Source of the DNA: Seminavis robusta
Lineage: Eukaryota; Bacillariophyta; Bacillariophyceae; Naviculales; Naviculaceae
DNA length: 36,792 nt
Direction: 5' to 3'
NCBI GenBank assembly: GCA_903772945.1
Contig: CAICTM010001117.1
Span: 1 to 36,792 of the forward strand
The translations under genes and the position numbers were made by a program. The notes beneath the pieces are model-generated. The model saw only the letters and a program-made list of their open reading frames with translations, had not been told where the DNA came from and made no database searches. Shown here one piece after another: positions 19,831 to 29,499 of the stretch; within the stretch, counting starts at the first letter, position 1, and every line of letters starts with the position of its first letter.

Positions 19831-20444
19831 CTTGATCAAAGAAAAATATAGAAGATCACCAAACAAAAAATATAGGGGACTCCACAGTTTGATGGAACCA
19901 GATTAGATTGACAGAAGACTGTTCAGAGAGGAACCACTTGACTGACAAGACGAAACCACTTGAGCTCCTTGTGGTTTCTTCAAAACACTGTGATCGCTTC
20001 AACTATTGTGATCGCTTTGGACCCGGTGGATGTTTACGACCTGATATGTCTTCTCTTTTCGTCTCGAGAAAAGGATCCACACAAAAAGATCTCTTATATA
20101 ATAATTACAGTGACCGAGTGAACCGTGTGTAAGCAGCCACCCCCCTCGGGGAAAAGGGGGTGGTGTCACTCCTAATTCCTAAGGTACCGCTTGGGAATGT
20201 TCCGCTTCCACGGTCCGTTGAGATCGTGGAGAGCCAGTCCCTAAGATGACACTGGAACACGGCTGCATCGATCCGAACTCATTCCTCGAACTTTCAGTTT
20301 CCACCGGTGAGACGACAGACGAACTAGCATCGGAAACTCACTCGAGGTCGTCGAAAGGCTCATAAAAAGCAAAAAGCAACCAATAAACTACACTATCGAT
20401 CGAGCGCTGTGATATACCTGATCAGAAGAAGAAACAATTCGACA
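19831..20444. promoter_or_regulatory. Bidirectional upstream region of fucosyltransferase-like and HDAC genes
   Basis: This 614-base spacer separates two divergent genes. On the minus side two similar TATA-like words (CTATATTTTT, about 19841-19851 and 19867-19877) precede the ATG. On the plus side CTTATATAATAATTA at about 20093-20107 is TATA-like but over 330 bases from the HDAC ATG. A G/C hairpin, CCACCCCC paired with GGGGGTGG, lies at about 20137-20163. No promoter has been shown. Confidence 0.4.
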
Positions 20445-22196
20445 ATGTCAAAGGTCTATCTAGCATACGACGAGAGAATGACGCTACACCGGCCCCTCCA
20501 AGAACTTCCGATGAGTAGCGCAGAAGGGCAAGATGTTGCTTCGACGAATAGCGACGCGGAACATTCTGCCGAACAAGAAACGGACCATTTTGAGGGAACC
20601 ATGGAGATACCTCACAGAATCAGAGCAATTTACGAAAAGCTGATTGAATTGGAAGCCAGGGACGGCTATCGTCGATTCATTGACGTCCCATGCACACCCG
20701 CCTCTCGAGCAACGATCGAACTGGCGCATTCCGAAGAGCATTTCGAGTATATGCAGGACACCATGACCATGTCGGACGAGGAATTGCGAAGCATTACGAA
20801 TCCAGACGACTTGTACTTTTGCAAAAACACGTTCTTGGCGGCTCGGTTAGCCGTTGGAGGCGTGGTGGGATGTGTCGATGCTGTGCTAGACGAAACAAGA
20901 CGAAAGAGCTGCAGAGCTGCTGCAATTGTGAGACCACCCGGCCACCATGCTACAAGAGACAAAGCCATGGGTACGTAACCGTACAAGTGGCTGATGAATA
21001 CGTTGTGCTAGTCGTATCATGTCGGATGAGCACTTGCAAAACTGCAATGAGCGCATTTTGTAGCCAGTTCGCATCGGAGCAACCCAGTAGCAACTAACCG
21101 CTCGTTTCGTTCTCGTTATTTAGGGTTCTGTTACTTCAACAATGTGGCTGTGGCAGCCAAGCACGCTCTGTATGGAAATGGAAGCGCACAGGTCAACAGA
21201 GTGTTCATTTTGGACTGGGACATTCACCATGGCAATGGGATCCAGGACCTGACATTTGACGATCCCAACATCTTTTACCTGTCGATTCACAGAGCGTCCT
21301 TTGGCAAGAATATCGAAAAGTGGTTCTATCCAGGCACGGGACGACCTAGTGAAACTGGGATGGGTGATGCCCAAGGAACGAACCTGAATATAGCCTTTGG
21401 TGAAGGTGGAATGGGGGACGCAGAATACGCTTCCGCATTTAGTCAGGTTGTCCTCCCTCTCATTTACAACTGGAAGCCAGACTTGATTTTGGTTGCTTGC
21501 GGCTTGGATGCCGTGAAAGGTGACTTGCTCGGTGATTGTGGACTGTCCCCATCCATGTACTATTCAATGACTCGAAGTATCATTGAAGCGGCACCAACAA
21601 CCCCGCTTGTAGTTGCACTCGAAGGTGGATATAACGTGAGCCAAAGTGCCGACTGCATGGAAAAGGTTGCTCTGGCCTTGCTTGACGAATCCTTGAACTA
21701 CCAAGACGGGCAGCAGTACACATCATGGTCCTGTAAGAGCATCCTCCCTCAGAGGCACCAAGTCGTTCAGACCAAGGAGACTCAAAAGATCCAAAGATTA
21801 GCCTGTGCTTGTGATGTCGCTCCAATGACCAAGGCAAATCGTGTTGCCGCAAAGGCCATCAAACGCTCTGCCAGTGCTTTGGAACGAAAGGGAGGAACTT
21901 GTCTGTGTGGCTGCCACTTTATGTGTCGCCATGCGGGCTGTCTTCCCATGAAGAAGAGGAAGTGCCTATGCATACCCGAAAACAACATCGAAATGATTAA
22001 GGAGGAGTCTGACGACGAAGAAGAAAATGGCGAGAAGCTACAGACACAGCCAGACGTAGCCTTCGAGACGATGGAGAGCGCCGTTGACTCTGACGGTGCT
22101 GGCAATTTTCAAGAGGGTGTAATGCCTGGAACCACAGAGAGTTTCTCGCTACTGGTGCACGCCGCCAAGACAGCCCCGCAGAGCTGCAGAATGTAG
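20445..22196 (+). CDS. Class II (HDA1-type) histone deacetylase with Cys-rich C-terminal tail, two exons (532 aa)
   Basis: The exons are 20445-20970 and 21124-22196; the 153-base intron (GTACGT to TTTAG) splits a Gly codon. The start ATG 20445 gives MSKVYLAYDERM, the usual class II opening; upstream in-frame sequence lacks ATG. Catalytic features are complete: RPPGHHA (His167, His168), GFCYFNN, DWDIHHGNG (zinc ligands Asp208 and His210), CGLDA (zinc ligand Asp304) and EGGY (Tyr345, so not the Tyr-to-His class IIa form). The enzyme should remove acetyl groups from histone or other Lys residues. Residues about 403-458 form a Cys/His cluster (CACD, CLCGCHFMCRHAGC, CLC) with a basic KKRK that may be a nuclear signal; this looks like a zinc-binding extension not standard for the family. 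An acidic tail follows. Confidence 0.93.
20971..21123 (+). other. Intron in histone deacetylase gene (153 bases)
   Basis: Donor GTACGT and acceptor TATTTAG. Splicing joins DKAMG to FCYFNN and reconstitutes the invariant HDAC core; the unspliced frame stops at 20976-20978. Confidence 0.95.
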
Positions 22197-22579
22197 CTGC
22201 TGGCTAGCCCTAGCTAGAAGTAGAACGATGATTTCTGATCTTTTTGGTTGTGTTCCTCTCGGTTGTGTAGCTACATAGGTATACTAGAACGACTTCAAAA
22301 CAACATGTAGCATAGCTGTGCCGGTACCGGTAGCATGATGTGCAAAGGCCGAGACTTTGGGGACCATGTGGACTTTGTAAATCTCATGGCCGGTAGATTT
22401 AACCAAAATTGGTGCGAATGGACGTCATCTACACAATTTGCAATAGTAAAAATTTTGGAAGACACTTTCTCACAATTTGCCGAAAATTGACCTCTCGAAC
22501 CTCCACCTCGAACAACGCAGACAACTAACGCTATCCCCCCTACAGATCAAACCAACAGCGATACTTTCGGAACTTTGCA
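22197..22579. other. Intergenic DNA upstream of LRR gene
   Basis: Lies between the HDAC stop and the next plus-strand LRR gene. It contains GCTAGCCCTAGCTAG at 22203-22217 and a CCGGTACCGGTA palindrome at about 22321-22332. No gene seen. Confidence 0.5.
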
Positions 22580-24253
22580 ATGGACACATCGCAGCAACTA
22601 TGGTATGAAGTCGAGAGCAATGAGCTCCCTCGACGACGGGTCAAGTGGAAATGGTTCGTACTAATCGGTCTGGTAGCCTTGATGGCAGTTGTCGGAACGG
22701 TTGTTGGGGTTGTGTTCGTAGCAGGAGACATCCATAGCCGAAGCGATCAAGGACAATTCGAGTTCACTTTTGGTAGCAATGGGCCAGCCTCGGGCAAAGA
22801 AGAAATTCTACCAACTTCCAATCATCATCCTTCTGAAAATGAAATCACTGACCTCGTTGAAACTCCTCCCAAAACACCCAAGTCAGGGGCAAGCTCCAAG
22901 AGCAACAACACCGATTGTGTTATCTTGGACACAAACAAAACCAGTCCTCCCATGTTTGAGCCAATCATCGATGGTCTCTTGAGTTCTTCAGTTACAAACA
23001 TCCAGGTGGTAAACTCGTCACAGTTTCTTGCCTACCGGTGGTTGCTTGGAGACCCAAATGTGAAGGAGTACAACAACACAGATCTCCAGAGCCACTTTGC
23101 CATGGCCACTCTATACTTTTCAACAGACGGTGAAAATTGGAACCATACTGATAATTGGCTCTCATACAACCATTCTGTCTGTCAATGGTACTCTTCTCTG
23201 GAAGGACAGATACCCTGTGATGATGCACGCTCTGATATTCTCCAGGAACTAGTGTTGGTTGATAACGGTCTTCACGGCAGCCTACCTGAGGAGCTTGGAT
23301 TATTGACCAACCTCATCACAATAAGTCTCAGCAATAATGAACTGACTGGGGTCCTTCCATCCAAGGCTCTTTCTACTTTGACCATGCTGGAACAAATGGA
23401 CCTGTCATACAATTCTATGAGGGGTCGTATTCCTTCTGAGGTTGGACACCTTCAGTCTCTGGAGATTCTAATGCTTCAGCAAAGCATGCTGACAAACCCT
23501 CTGCCTACCGAGCTTGGAATGGCCACCAATCTTCAGTACTTCAACTTTGGCAACAACCCTCGGTCAAGGTGGGAATCATTGTTCACTGAGATTGGCCAGC
23601 TCACCAATCTACACACTTTGATTATGCCCTATATCTTCATTCTAACAGGAGATCTCCCAGAGGAGTTCTTCAATCTAACGAGCTTGATAAACTTGGATTT
23701 CAAAGGGGTTGGACAACTGAATTCAACACTACCCACATTGATTGGACAGCTCACCAATCTAGAAACCTTAGAGCTCACACAAGCATCCTTCCAGGGCCCA
23801 TTGCCAACCGAGCTTGCACTTCTTACGGGCCTTGTCAACTTCAATGCCGAATTGAACCAATTCACCAGCACAATACCAGTAGACGTTGGAAACATGACAA
23901 ATCTCAAGAACTTCTTGGTCTGCAACAATGAGTTCACCGGTAGCATCCCTGAAGAAATTGGGGGCATGACGTCAGTGGATGACATACATTTGTGTGGCAA
24001 CGAGTTGACAGGGCAGATACCTGCTAGCATTGGTCAGCTGACCATGCTGACTCACCTTGATTTGAAGGAGAATTTTCTGTCGGGGCAAGTGCCTGGTGAA
24101 CTAGACCAACTGACAGCTCCACAAATGGCTTTGGAATTGCAGAACAATGCATTTACTGGAGTAGTGCCTGCAGAAGTCTGCAGTGCAGTTGCCTTTATCT
24201 TGGCAGATTGCATTGCTGAGATTGAATGTGAATGTTGTGTACAGTGCTTTTAG
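22580..24253 (+). CDS. Leucine-rich repeat type II membrane protein, single exon (557 aa)
   Basis: Residues 1-30 are cytosolic and basic (RRRVKWKW), followed by one membrane segment at about 29-52 (FVLIGLVALMAVVGTVVGVVF). A variable Ser/Pro/Asn-rich stalk leads to a conserved pre-LRR block (about 136-215) with FLAYRWLLGDPN and HFAMATLYFSTDG, then about ten LRRs with LTGxIPxELGxL consensus. The C-terminus is Cys-rich and ends ECECCVQCF. NxS/T sites are frequent in the outer part. It is a clear paralog of the gene at 26122 and more distant from the one at 6548, which has a much longer cytosolic part and one intron. No kinase or other effector domain is present. A recognition or matrix role is inference. 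Confidence 0.92.
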   Translation: MDTSQQLWYEVESNELPRRRVKWKWFVLIGLVALMAVVGTVVGVVFVAGDIHSRSDQGQFEFTFGSNGPASGKEEILPTSNHHPSENEITDLVETPPKTPKSGASSKSNNTDCVILDTNKTSPPMFEPIIDGLLSSSVTNIQVVNSSQFLAYRWLLGDPNVKEYNNTDLQSHFAMATLYFSTDGENWNHTDNWLSYNHSVCQWYSSLEGQIPCDDARSDILQELVLVDNGLHGSLPEELGLLTNLITISLSNNELTGVLPSKALSTLTMLEQMDLSYNSMRGRIPSEVGHLQSLEILMLQQSMLTNPLPTELGMATNLQYFNFGNNPRSRWESLFTEIGQLTNLHTLIMPYIFILTGDLPEEFFNLTSLINLDFKGVGQLNSTLPTLIGQLTNLETLELTQASFQGPLPTELALLTGLVNFNAELNQFTSTIPVDVGNMTNLKNFLVCNNEFTGSIPEEIGGMTSVDDIHLCGNELTGQIPASIGQLTMLTHLDLKENFLSGQVPGELDQLTAPQMALELQNNAFTGVVPAEVCSAVAFILADCIAEIECECCVQCF

Positions 24254-24360
24254 CCTTCATTGTAGCCGTCAGCATACCTGTAAATTAGTTTAGAGTTGGT
24301 GCATATGATTATTTGAACATGGTTGGGCTATTCTATTAAAGGTTTGCGCAGCAAATTCAT

Positions 24361-25638
24361 TTAAAACACTCCAGCTTGAGCAAGCTCAAGATCATTGGTT
24401 GCAGTAACATCGTACACACAGTTGGCAAAAGCCCTGGCATCCTGCTGCAGGTGAGCACAGGCAATCTCAGCTTCTTGTTCAGTGACACCCTCTCCAAGAC
24501 GACGGGCTTCTTTCTCTTGAGTTATCTCAGGAAGGATACACTTTTGTGGGAATTGTGGGTAACGTGCAGTTTGAAAGAGCATTGCTTCATCCTCGTGAAC
24601 CTGCCACTCCAGTCCCATCTCAATAGGATCATCATGCAGGCTCGTCATACCATCCCGTGCCAACATTCGTCCCTGCAAGTTTCCCATGAGTCCAGTAACT
24701 TCCTTGAAGTAGTATTCATCAGCATGGTTAACCTTGACATTGACAAGTTGCTTCATGGAAGAAACTGTAATATTCAAATACTCATTGAGCACAACATCAA
24801 AGATGTGCTTTTTCTTCTGGTTGTCAACTACCACATGGTAGATTGGGTAGCCACCAAGAGATGCAACGTTGACCCTCTTGCGAATATGGAGGACTTCATT
24901 TTTTGAATCAGTCAAGGCACCCTCCACTCCATTAAGAGCATACTCTCCCCAACTGCTCACTTCCAGAATATCCTCACCAATCTTGACAGCAGCTGATTCA
25001 ATGTAGGAGTACTTGTCCCATTGGATTGTGGTTCTGGCATGGATATCAAGGTCATGTTCTCCATCAAACTCGGGAGCATGGGCAAGGACCAGATCACACT
25101 CTCCATGAAAGTCAAAGTATTCTCCTGCCCATGTTTTGATATGGGGATCTCCTCCTGCGCCGCCGCCGCAGCCCGGACAGTTGGCACAGATTTCAATGTG
25201 GCTAATGTCTGCAATTTGGCCACCATTATTGCGACCAGCAATAAAGTTGCCTCCATTGTTGCCATCATCATAGAGCGTTCCACCATTGGAGCCCTTGACC
25301 TTGATGGCCAAAACAGAATCACCCTCGCCACTCCATGAAATAGTGGCCGACTTGTCATCATTACATGCTATAGTGACAGTGATCTGCTCTGCAATTGGAC
25401 AAGACCCAGCCCTTGATCCGCCAGTACTAAGCGTGTAGGTACCAGGCTGGCAACCATTATCAATCTTGTATCCAAAATCAAATCCAAAGGGTTCCCCGTT
25501 TCCACCCGAGTGACAATGGGGATTTCCGCTGTAAGTTCCAAGGGAAGCACTCGGAGGGAATTCCTTTGCCGGACAGTCACTCTCGGCAACAACGGCCGTG
25601 GCAACAAGGAGGGGAAGGACCAAGGCAATTGACTTCAT
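24361..25638 (-). CDS. Secreted protein with von Willebrand type D domain (425 aa)
   Basis: The start is ATG 25636-25638, which places a signal peptide at residues 1-18 (MKSIALVLPLLVATAVVA). Residues 20-155 form a Cys-containing domain rich in Gly and Asn that I cannot name. A Gly-rich hinge with CPGCGGG leads to GDPHIKTWAGEYFDFHGECD at 163-181, the hallmark start of a VWD domain, which runs to about GLMGNLQGR (316-324). The C-terminal block (about 380-425), with AFANCVYDVTATNDLELA, resembles the segment that follows VWD domains in other secreted proteins. There is no membrane anchor. VWD domains act in multimerisation and adhesion; a role in mucilage or matrix adhesion is plausible for a benthic diatom but not shown. 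The gene lies convergent to LRR gene 22580 and divergent from LRR gene 26122. Confidence 0.87.
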   Translation of the reverse strand: MKSIALVLPLLVATAVVAESDCPAKEFPPSASLGTYSGNPHCHSGGNGEPFGFDFGYKIDNGCQPGTYTLSTGGSRAGSCPIAEQITVTIACNDDKSATISWSGEGDSVLAIKVKGSNGGTLYDDGNNGGNFIAGRNNGGQIADISHIEICANCPGCGGGAGGDPHIKTWAGEYFDFHGECDLVLAHAPEFDGEHDLDIHARTTIQWDKYSYIESAAVKIGEDILEVSSWGEYALNGVEGALTDSKNEVLHIRKRVNVASLGGYPIYHVVVDNQKKKHIFDVVLNEYLNITVSSMKQLVNVKVNHADEYYFKEVTGLMGNLQGRMLARDGMTSLHDDPIEMGLEWQVHEDEAMLFQTARYPQFPQKCILPEITQEKEARRLGEGVTEQEAEIACAHLQQDARAFANCVYDVTATNDLELAQAGVF

Positions 25639-26121
25639 CTTTGATCGAGCTGTGTGTTGGAACTTGTTAATTGTGCTTGCTTTTCTGTTGCACACTTGAT
25701 TTTGTGAGAAAGGTTGCTTCGAGAAAGCAAGGTCGAGGAACGAACGATTGCAAGTGGCGACAACCCGGAACTGGCGGTATTGCCATGCTGGCTGAGGCCG
25801 GCACGAGAAACACGATTGCTCCGGATCCCAACCGGTACCTGAAGCGTATTAGATTGGTTCCATACGAGCATTAGGGAGCCCTGCTTCCGAATTGTTGCGA
25901 AACCAAGAACCAAGAACTCGATCGCAACTTTGCCCTCGACGCGGTCCCAAAACCAAGCGACCTTGTGTCAGTGAGGTATGTATAGCTATAGAGCATACCT
26001 CGATCGATGTATTGGATCGAGCCTCAACTGTGTCTACATATCATAGCTAGCTAGACTGGTGGCTCCCATAATTGAACTGAATCAATTCTGAAGCCGGAAA
26101 CGCGGAGTCAAGCGATCAGCC
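25639..26121. other. Divergent intergenic region between VWD and LRR genes
   Basis: Upstream region for both the VWD gene (minus) and the LRR gene at 26122 (plus). It contains a short inverted repeat TTGCTT/AAGCAA at about 25711-25727 and CTAGCTAGCTAG-type words near 26045. No gene seen. Confidence 0.5.
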
Positions 26122-27840
26122 ATGAAAGACCAACAACTCCTTCTTTTCACAGTGGACAACGAAGCTGCTCCCCACCAAGCAAGTTCCAGGCGGTGGATTG
26201 CTTTGGCGGCAGTCGTCGTTGGTGTGACCATTGGAATCGGCCTTTGCGCAAACTTTGTGGGAGTAAAACACGAATTCGCTTCTTTGACGCGCAATCAGCC
26301 TTACGAACATGACGACGAAGAGGACTTATCAGAGCTGGTAGAGTTAGAGCTCCAGTTGTCGGATGAATTTCCTTCTGTTGAACGAATGCTGCAAGATGGC
26401 ACCAATAACGCAACAACCTCTAGCAATGCAACTGTATTTGTGCCCATTATTGCGGGACTTTCGGCGTCAACGATTGCCAACATTCAAGTCCCAAATTCAG
26501 CACAATTTCTGGCATATGAGTGGCTGTTGGCGGATCCCAATGTGGACACGTACAATCTACAGTCACTACAATCCAGGTTTGCCATGTCCACACTCTACTT
26601 TGCGACGGGAGGAGACGACTGGGCCATCAACGACAAGTGGCTGTCGTATACAGACCCACTGTGTCTGTGGTATTCATCCTTGGACGAGGAAGCAATCCCA
26701 TTCATATTCCCCAACATTGACACGCCTTGCGAGGATCGAAACACGGATTATTTGCAGCACTTGGTTCTGACAAAACAAAACATGCGGGGAACACTGCCCG
26801 AAGAAATTGGACTCCTGACACAGCTGACGAGTATCTTTCTGAGTGAAAATGACCTCACAAACCGCATCCCGACCACCATATGGGAGAACATGACCGACGT
26901 GATACATTTGTCGCTGGGCAAAAACAATCTCGGAGGTGAAATTCCTACCGAGTTGTTTTCTTTGACAAACCTCCAGCGATTGGATCTCTCCCACAACTAT
27001 CTCGCTGGAAGGATCCCCACGGAAATTGGCAAGGCACAAAAATTGATTGCACTCGTCGTCGAGGAGAATACCTTGGCCAATCCCATTCCTTCCGAACTAG
27101 GGCTCCTCACCACCCTCGAGTACTTTGACTATGGAAGAAATGCTCGCCGACGACGAACCACACTCTTTACCGAAATTGGGTTACTGACCAATCTGGAATA
27201 CTTTTCCTTGGAGTACAGCTTTATTCTACAGGGTGAACTGCCCGATGAATTCTTTAACCTTACAAGTCTGGTCAATTTGGATTTGAAGGGAGCCGGACGA
27301 CTCAACTCGACTCTACCCACATTGATTGGACAACTCACCAATCTAGAAACCTTGGAGCTGACACAGGCCACATTGTGGGGACCCCTGCCAACCGAACTGG
27401 CACTACTGACCAAGCTGGTTGATTTCAATGCCGAATTGAACCAACTCACCAACACCATCCCAGTAGAAGTGGCGGGGAGTCTTTCCAATCTCAAGTCGTT
27501 TCTGTTATGCAACAATCAACTCACGGGATCTATTCCGGAAGAGCTGGGGGGCATGTCATTGTTGGACGACCTGCATCTGTGCGTCAATGAACTAACTGGG
27601 CCGATTCCTGCTTCCTTGGGGCAGCTTACACTGTTGACTCATCTCGATCTAAAGGGAAACTTTCTATCCGGACAAGTACCTGACGAACTTGGTCAACTGA
27701 CAGCACCGGAACTGAAACTGGAAATTCAGGAGAATAGTCTGACGGGGGTGGTGCCGTCAGGAGTTTGTGCTACCGGCGCATTTGTGGCGGCGGATTGCAG
27801 TGCTGAGGTTTCTTGTGAGTGCTGTGTGCAGTGTTTCTAG
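26122..27840 (+). CDS. Leucine-rich repeat type II membrane protein, single exon (572 aa), paralog of 22580
   Basis: A short cytosolic N-terminus leads to a membrane segment at about 28-50 (ALAAVVVGVTIGIGLCANFV). An acidic stalk and the shared pre-LRR block (FLAYEWLLADPN, RFAMSTLYFATGG) precede about ten LRRs. The C-terminus SCECCVQCF is almost identical to that of the gene at 22580. Alignment with that gene is strong throughout the LRR region; a 47-base patch (27313-27359 versus 23729-23775) differs at only two positions although neighbouring DNA is much more diverged. The pair probably arose by local duplication around the VWD gene. No kinase domain. Confidence 0.92.
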   Translation: MKDQQLLLFTVDNEAAPHQASSRRWIALAAVVVGVTIGIGLCANFVGVKHEFASLTRNQPYEHDDEEDLSELVELELQLSDEFPSVERMLQDGTNNATTSSNATVFVPIIAGLSASTIANIQVPNSAQFLAYEWLLADPNVDTYNLQSLQSRFAMSTLYFATGGDDWAINDKWLSYTDPLCLWYSSLDEEAIPFIFPNIDTPCEDRNTDYLQHLVLTKQNMRGTLPEEIGLLTQLTSIFLSENDLTNRIPTTIWENMTDVIHLSLGKNNLGGEIPTELFSLTNLQRLDLSHNYLAGRIPTEIGKAQKLIALVVEENTLANPIPSELGLLTTLEYFDYGRNARRRRTTLFTEIGLLTNLEYFSLEYSFILQGELPDEFFNLTSLVNLDLKGAGRLNSTLPTLIGQLTNLETLELTQATLWGPLPTELALLTKLVDFNAELNQLTNTIPVEVAGSLSNLKSFLLCNNQLTGSIPEELGGMSLLDDLHLCVNELTGPIPASLGQLTLLTHLDLKGNFLSGQVPDELGQLTAPELKLEIQENSLTGVVPSGVCATGAFVAADCSAEVSCECCVQCF

Positions 27841-28403
27841 CTTAGCTAGCAGGTAGCCAGGTACAGCATGCAGCAGCAACCGCAGCCTCAATCTATGTGT
27901 ACACAGCACACGTTATTGAGTGCGAAGCCTGCCTATAGATTCAGACGATAACGCTGAACGGTCTAAATTGTATGTAATTAAACGTACCAAGGCAGTTTTC
28001 AAATAAGTGCTCTGTTAGTAGCAAGACCGACCATAGTCATGGCGCTCGGGTCCTCGGGATAATCAACAAGGCCAGAGCGACGAGAGTTGGTGCTGTCGGG
28101 ACCGCAACGTGGTTTTGCTGACTGAAGAAATCACAGACTTGCACGAGATGTTTCAGCCCTACAGCTTCGGTAGCTAGCTAGTGCTGGGTAGGTGGACCCA
28201 GAGTGACCTGGAGTTGGGGCTGTTGCCGTATGTTCAGCGCCTGTCGCTACCCGTTTAAAGATTGGGGAGCGCCGAAAGACCGAAACATCAAGAGAAGCGT
28301 GTCTCGATTTGATGTCCCTTTGGATGCGTCCCATGTATTATGGTGGCGAATGCCTGGAAGCTGCGTGGCGACAATCTGGTGTGCACACGAGGCGCAGATC
28401 TAG
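27841..28403. other. Intergenic DNA, no gene seen
   Basis: Between the LRR gene and the 3' end of the broken EGF-like gene. Apart from TAGCTAGC words at 27841-27850 and 28170-28181 I see no structure. Confidence 0.5.
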
Positions 28404-29360
28404 CTAATAACTGTCCTCTCCCAGGATATAGTTACACAACGAGCCATAGAATGGTAACTCGCACCTGCAGTACCCATTCGGACCGCATACACCAATGTTA
28501 TGGCATCCAATGGTTCTGCAATCAGTGGTTGCCTCGCACAGCTTACCATAGGAATGTGGAGATGCACAGGTACAGGTGCCGCTTTCTTCTGCAGAGCATA
28601 CACTAGGGCCAATACAGTCTGAGTTTTCGAGCAATCGGGTAGCTCTGTGCAATCCATACCTGTGAAAGGAAAAGTGCAGTCGCAGAGTTCCGTGGTACTA
28701 TTACATGTGCCAGCGTCGGGAACCACAGCATTGCAGCCACTTCTTGTGCAGTTGTATTCATGTTCACAAAGGGTGCCATATTTGGTAGGATCTTTGCATG
28801 TGCAAATGCCGCGAGAGACGTCACAAGTTCCACCCAAGCAATCTGTATCTGTGGAGCATAGATGATCCTGAAGAGTGTCATTGACAAGACTACATTGAAA
28901 GCCATAGAAAGGGGCTTCGCAGTTGCAGATGCCAGTGATGGCGTTGCAGACTCCTCCATTCTGGCAACCAATAAAAGGTACAATCTTGTCGCGCTTCGCA
29001 GGATATCCCGGTGGTTGCCGGGTCTGGACATTCACAATGTGTCTTCTGGGATGGAACACAAGCACCGCCGTGGAAATAGCTTCCTTCTTCCTCAAAACAA
29101 TAAAGGGGCTCCTCACACAGCTTTCCATAGCGAGATCGAACGCAACGGCATATTCCAGAGACCTCGTCACAAACGCCAAAACCAGAGCACGGCCTTTCCT
29201 TTTCGTAACACTCTTCCTCCCGCTCGCATATGTCGCCATAATATCCATCATCGCAATCACAAAAACCTGACGTGGCATTGTAGAAACCACCATTCGCACC
29301 GTTTGCTTTTGTAGCAGGAGCATAAGCGAAGCTTGTCACAAAGCTTAGGCTCGTGCCAGC
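28404..29360 (-). pseudogene. Broken gene for a protein of EGF-like modules
   Basis: About seven to eight Cys-rich EGF-like modules (patterns such as NGGVCNAITGICNC, GICTCKDPTKYGTLCE and GTCTCASPHSYGKLCE) run continuously on the minus strand, but across three reading segments. From about 29340 to 28980 one frame is used. At about 28973-28977 a TTTT run carries one extra base relative to a frame giving DCTFIGCQNGG. At about 28627-28632 an AAAA run lacks one base relative to a frame giving DCSKNSDC. The last segment ends at the stop 28404-28406. No in-frame ATG precedes the first module back to an upstream TGA, so the 5' end is missing or lies in another exon. Both indels sit in homopolymers, so assembly error is a real alternative to a pseudogene. 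EGF-like repeats are usually extracellular. Confidence 0.75.
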
Positions 29361-29499
29361 AAAGCCGACAACCGAGAGTCCTGACAGGTGGGGCCAGGCA
29401 GCGTAGTGCGAACTTGCATTCCCAGCCGCTCGTCAAGTTAGCGGGAAGCTAATACTCTGAACCCTTCAAACACTGTTTGTTGTCAATCTTTCTAGCCCA

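Noticed and set aside
20137..20163. G/C hairpin as a terminator
   Set aside because: It lies between divergent genes, has no T-run, and factor-independent terminators are not expected in a nuclear genome.
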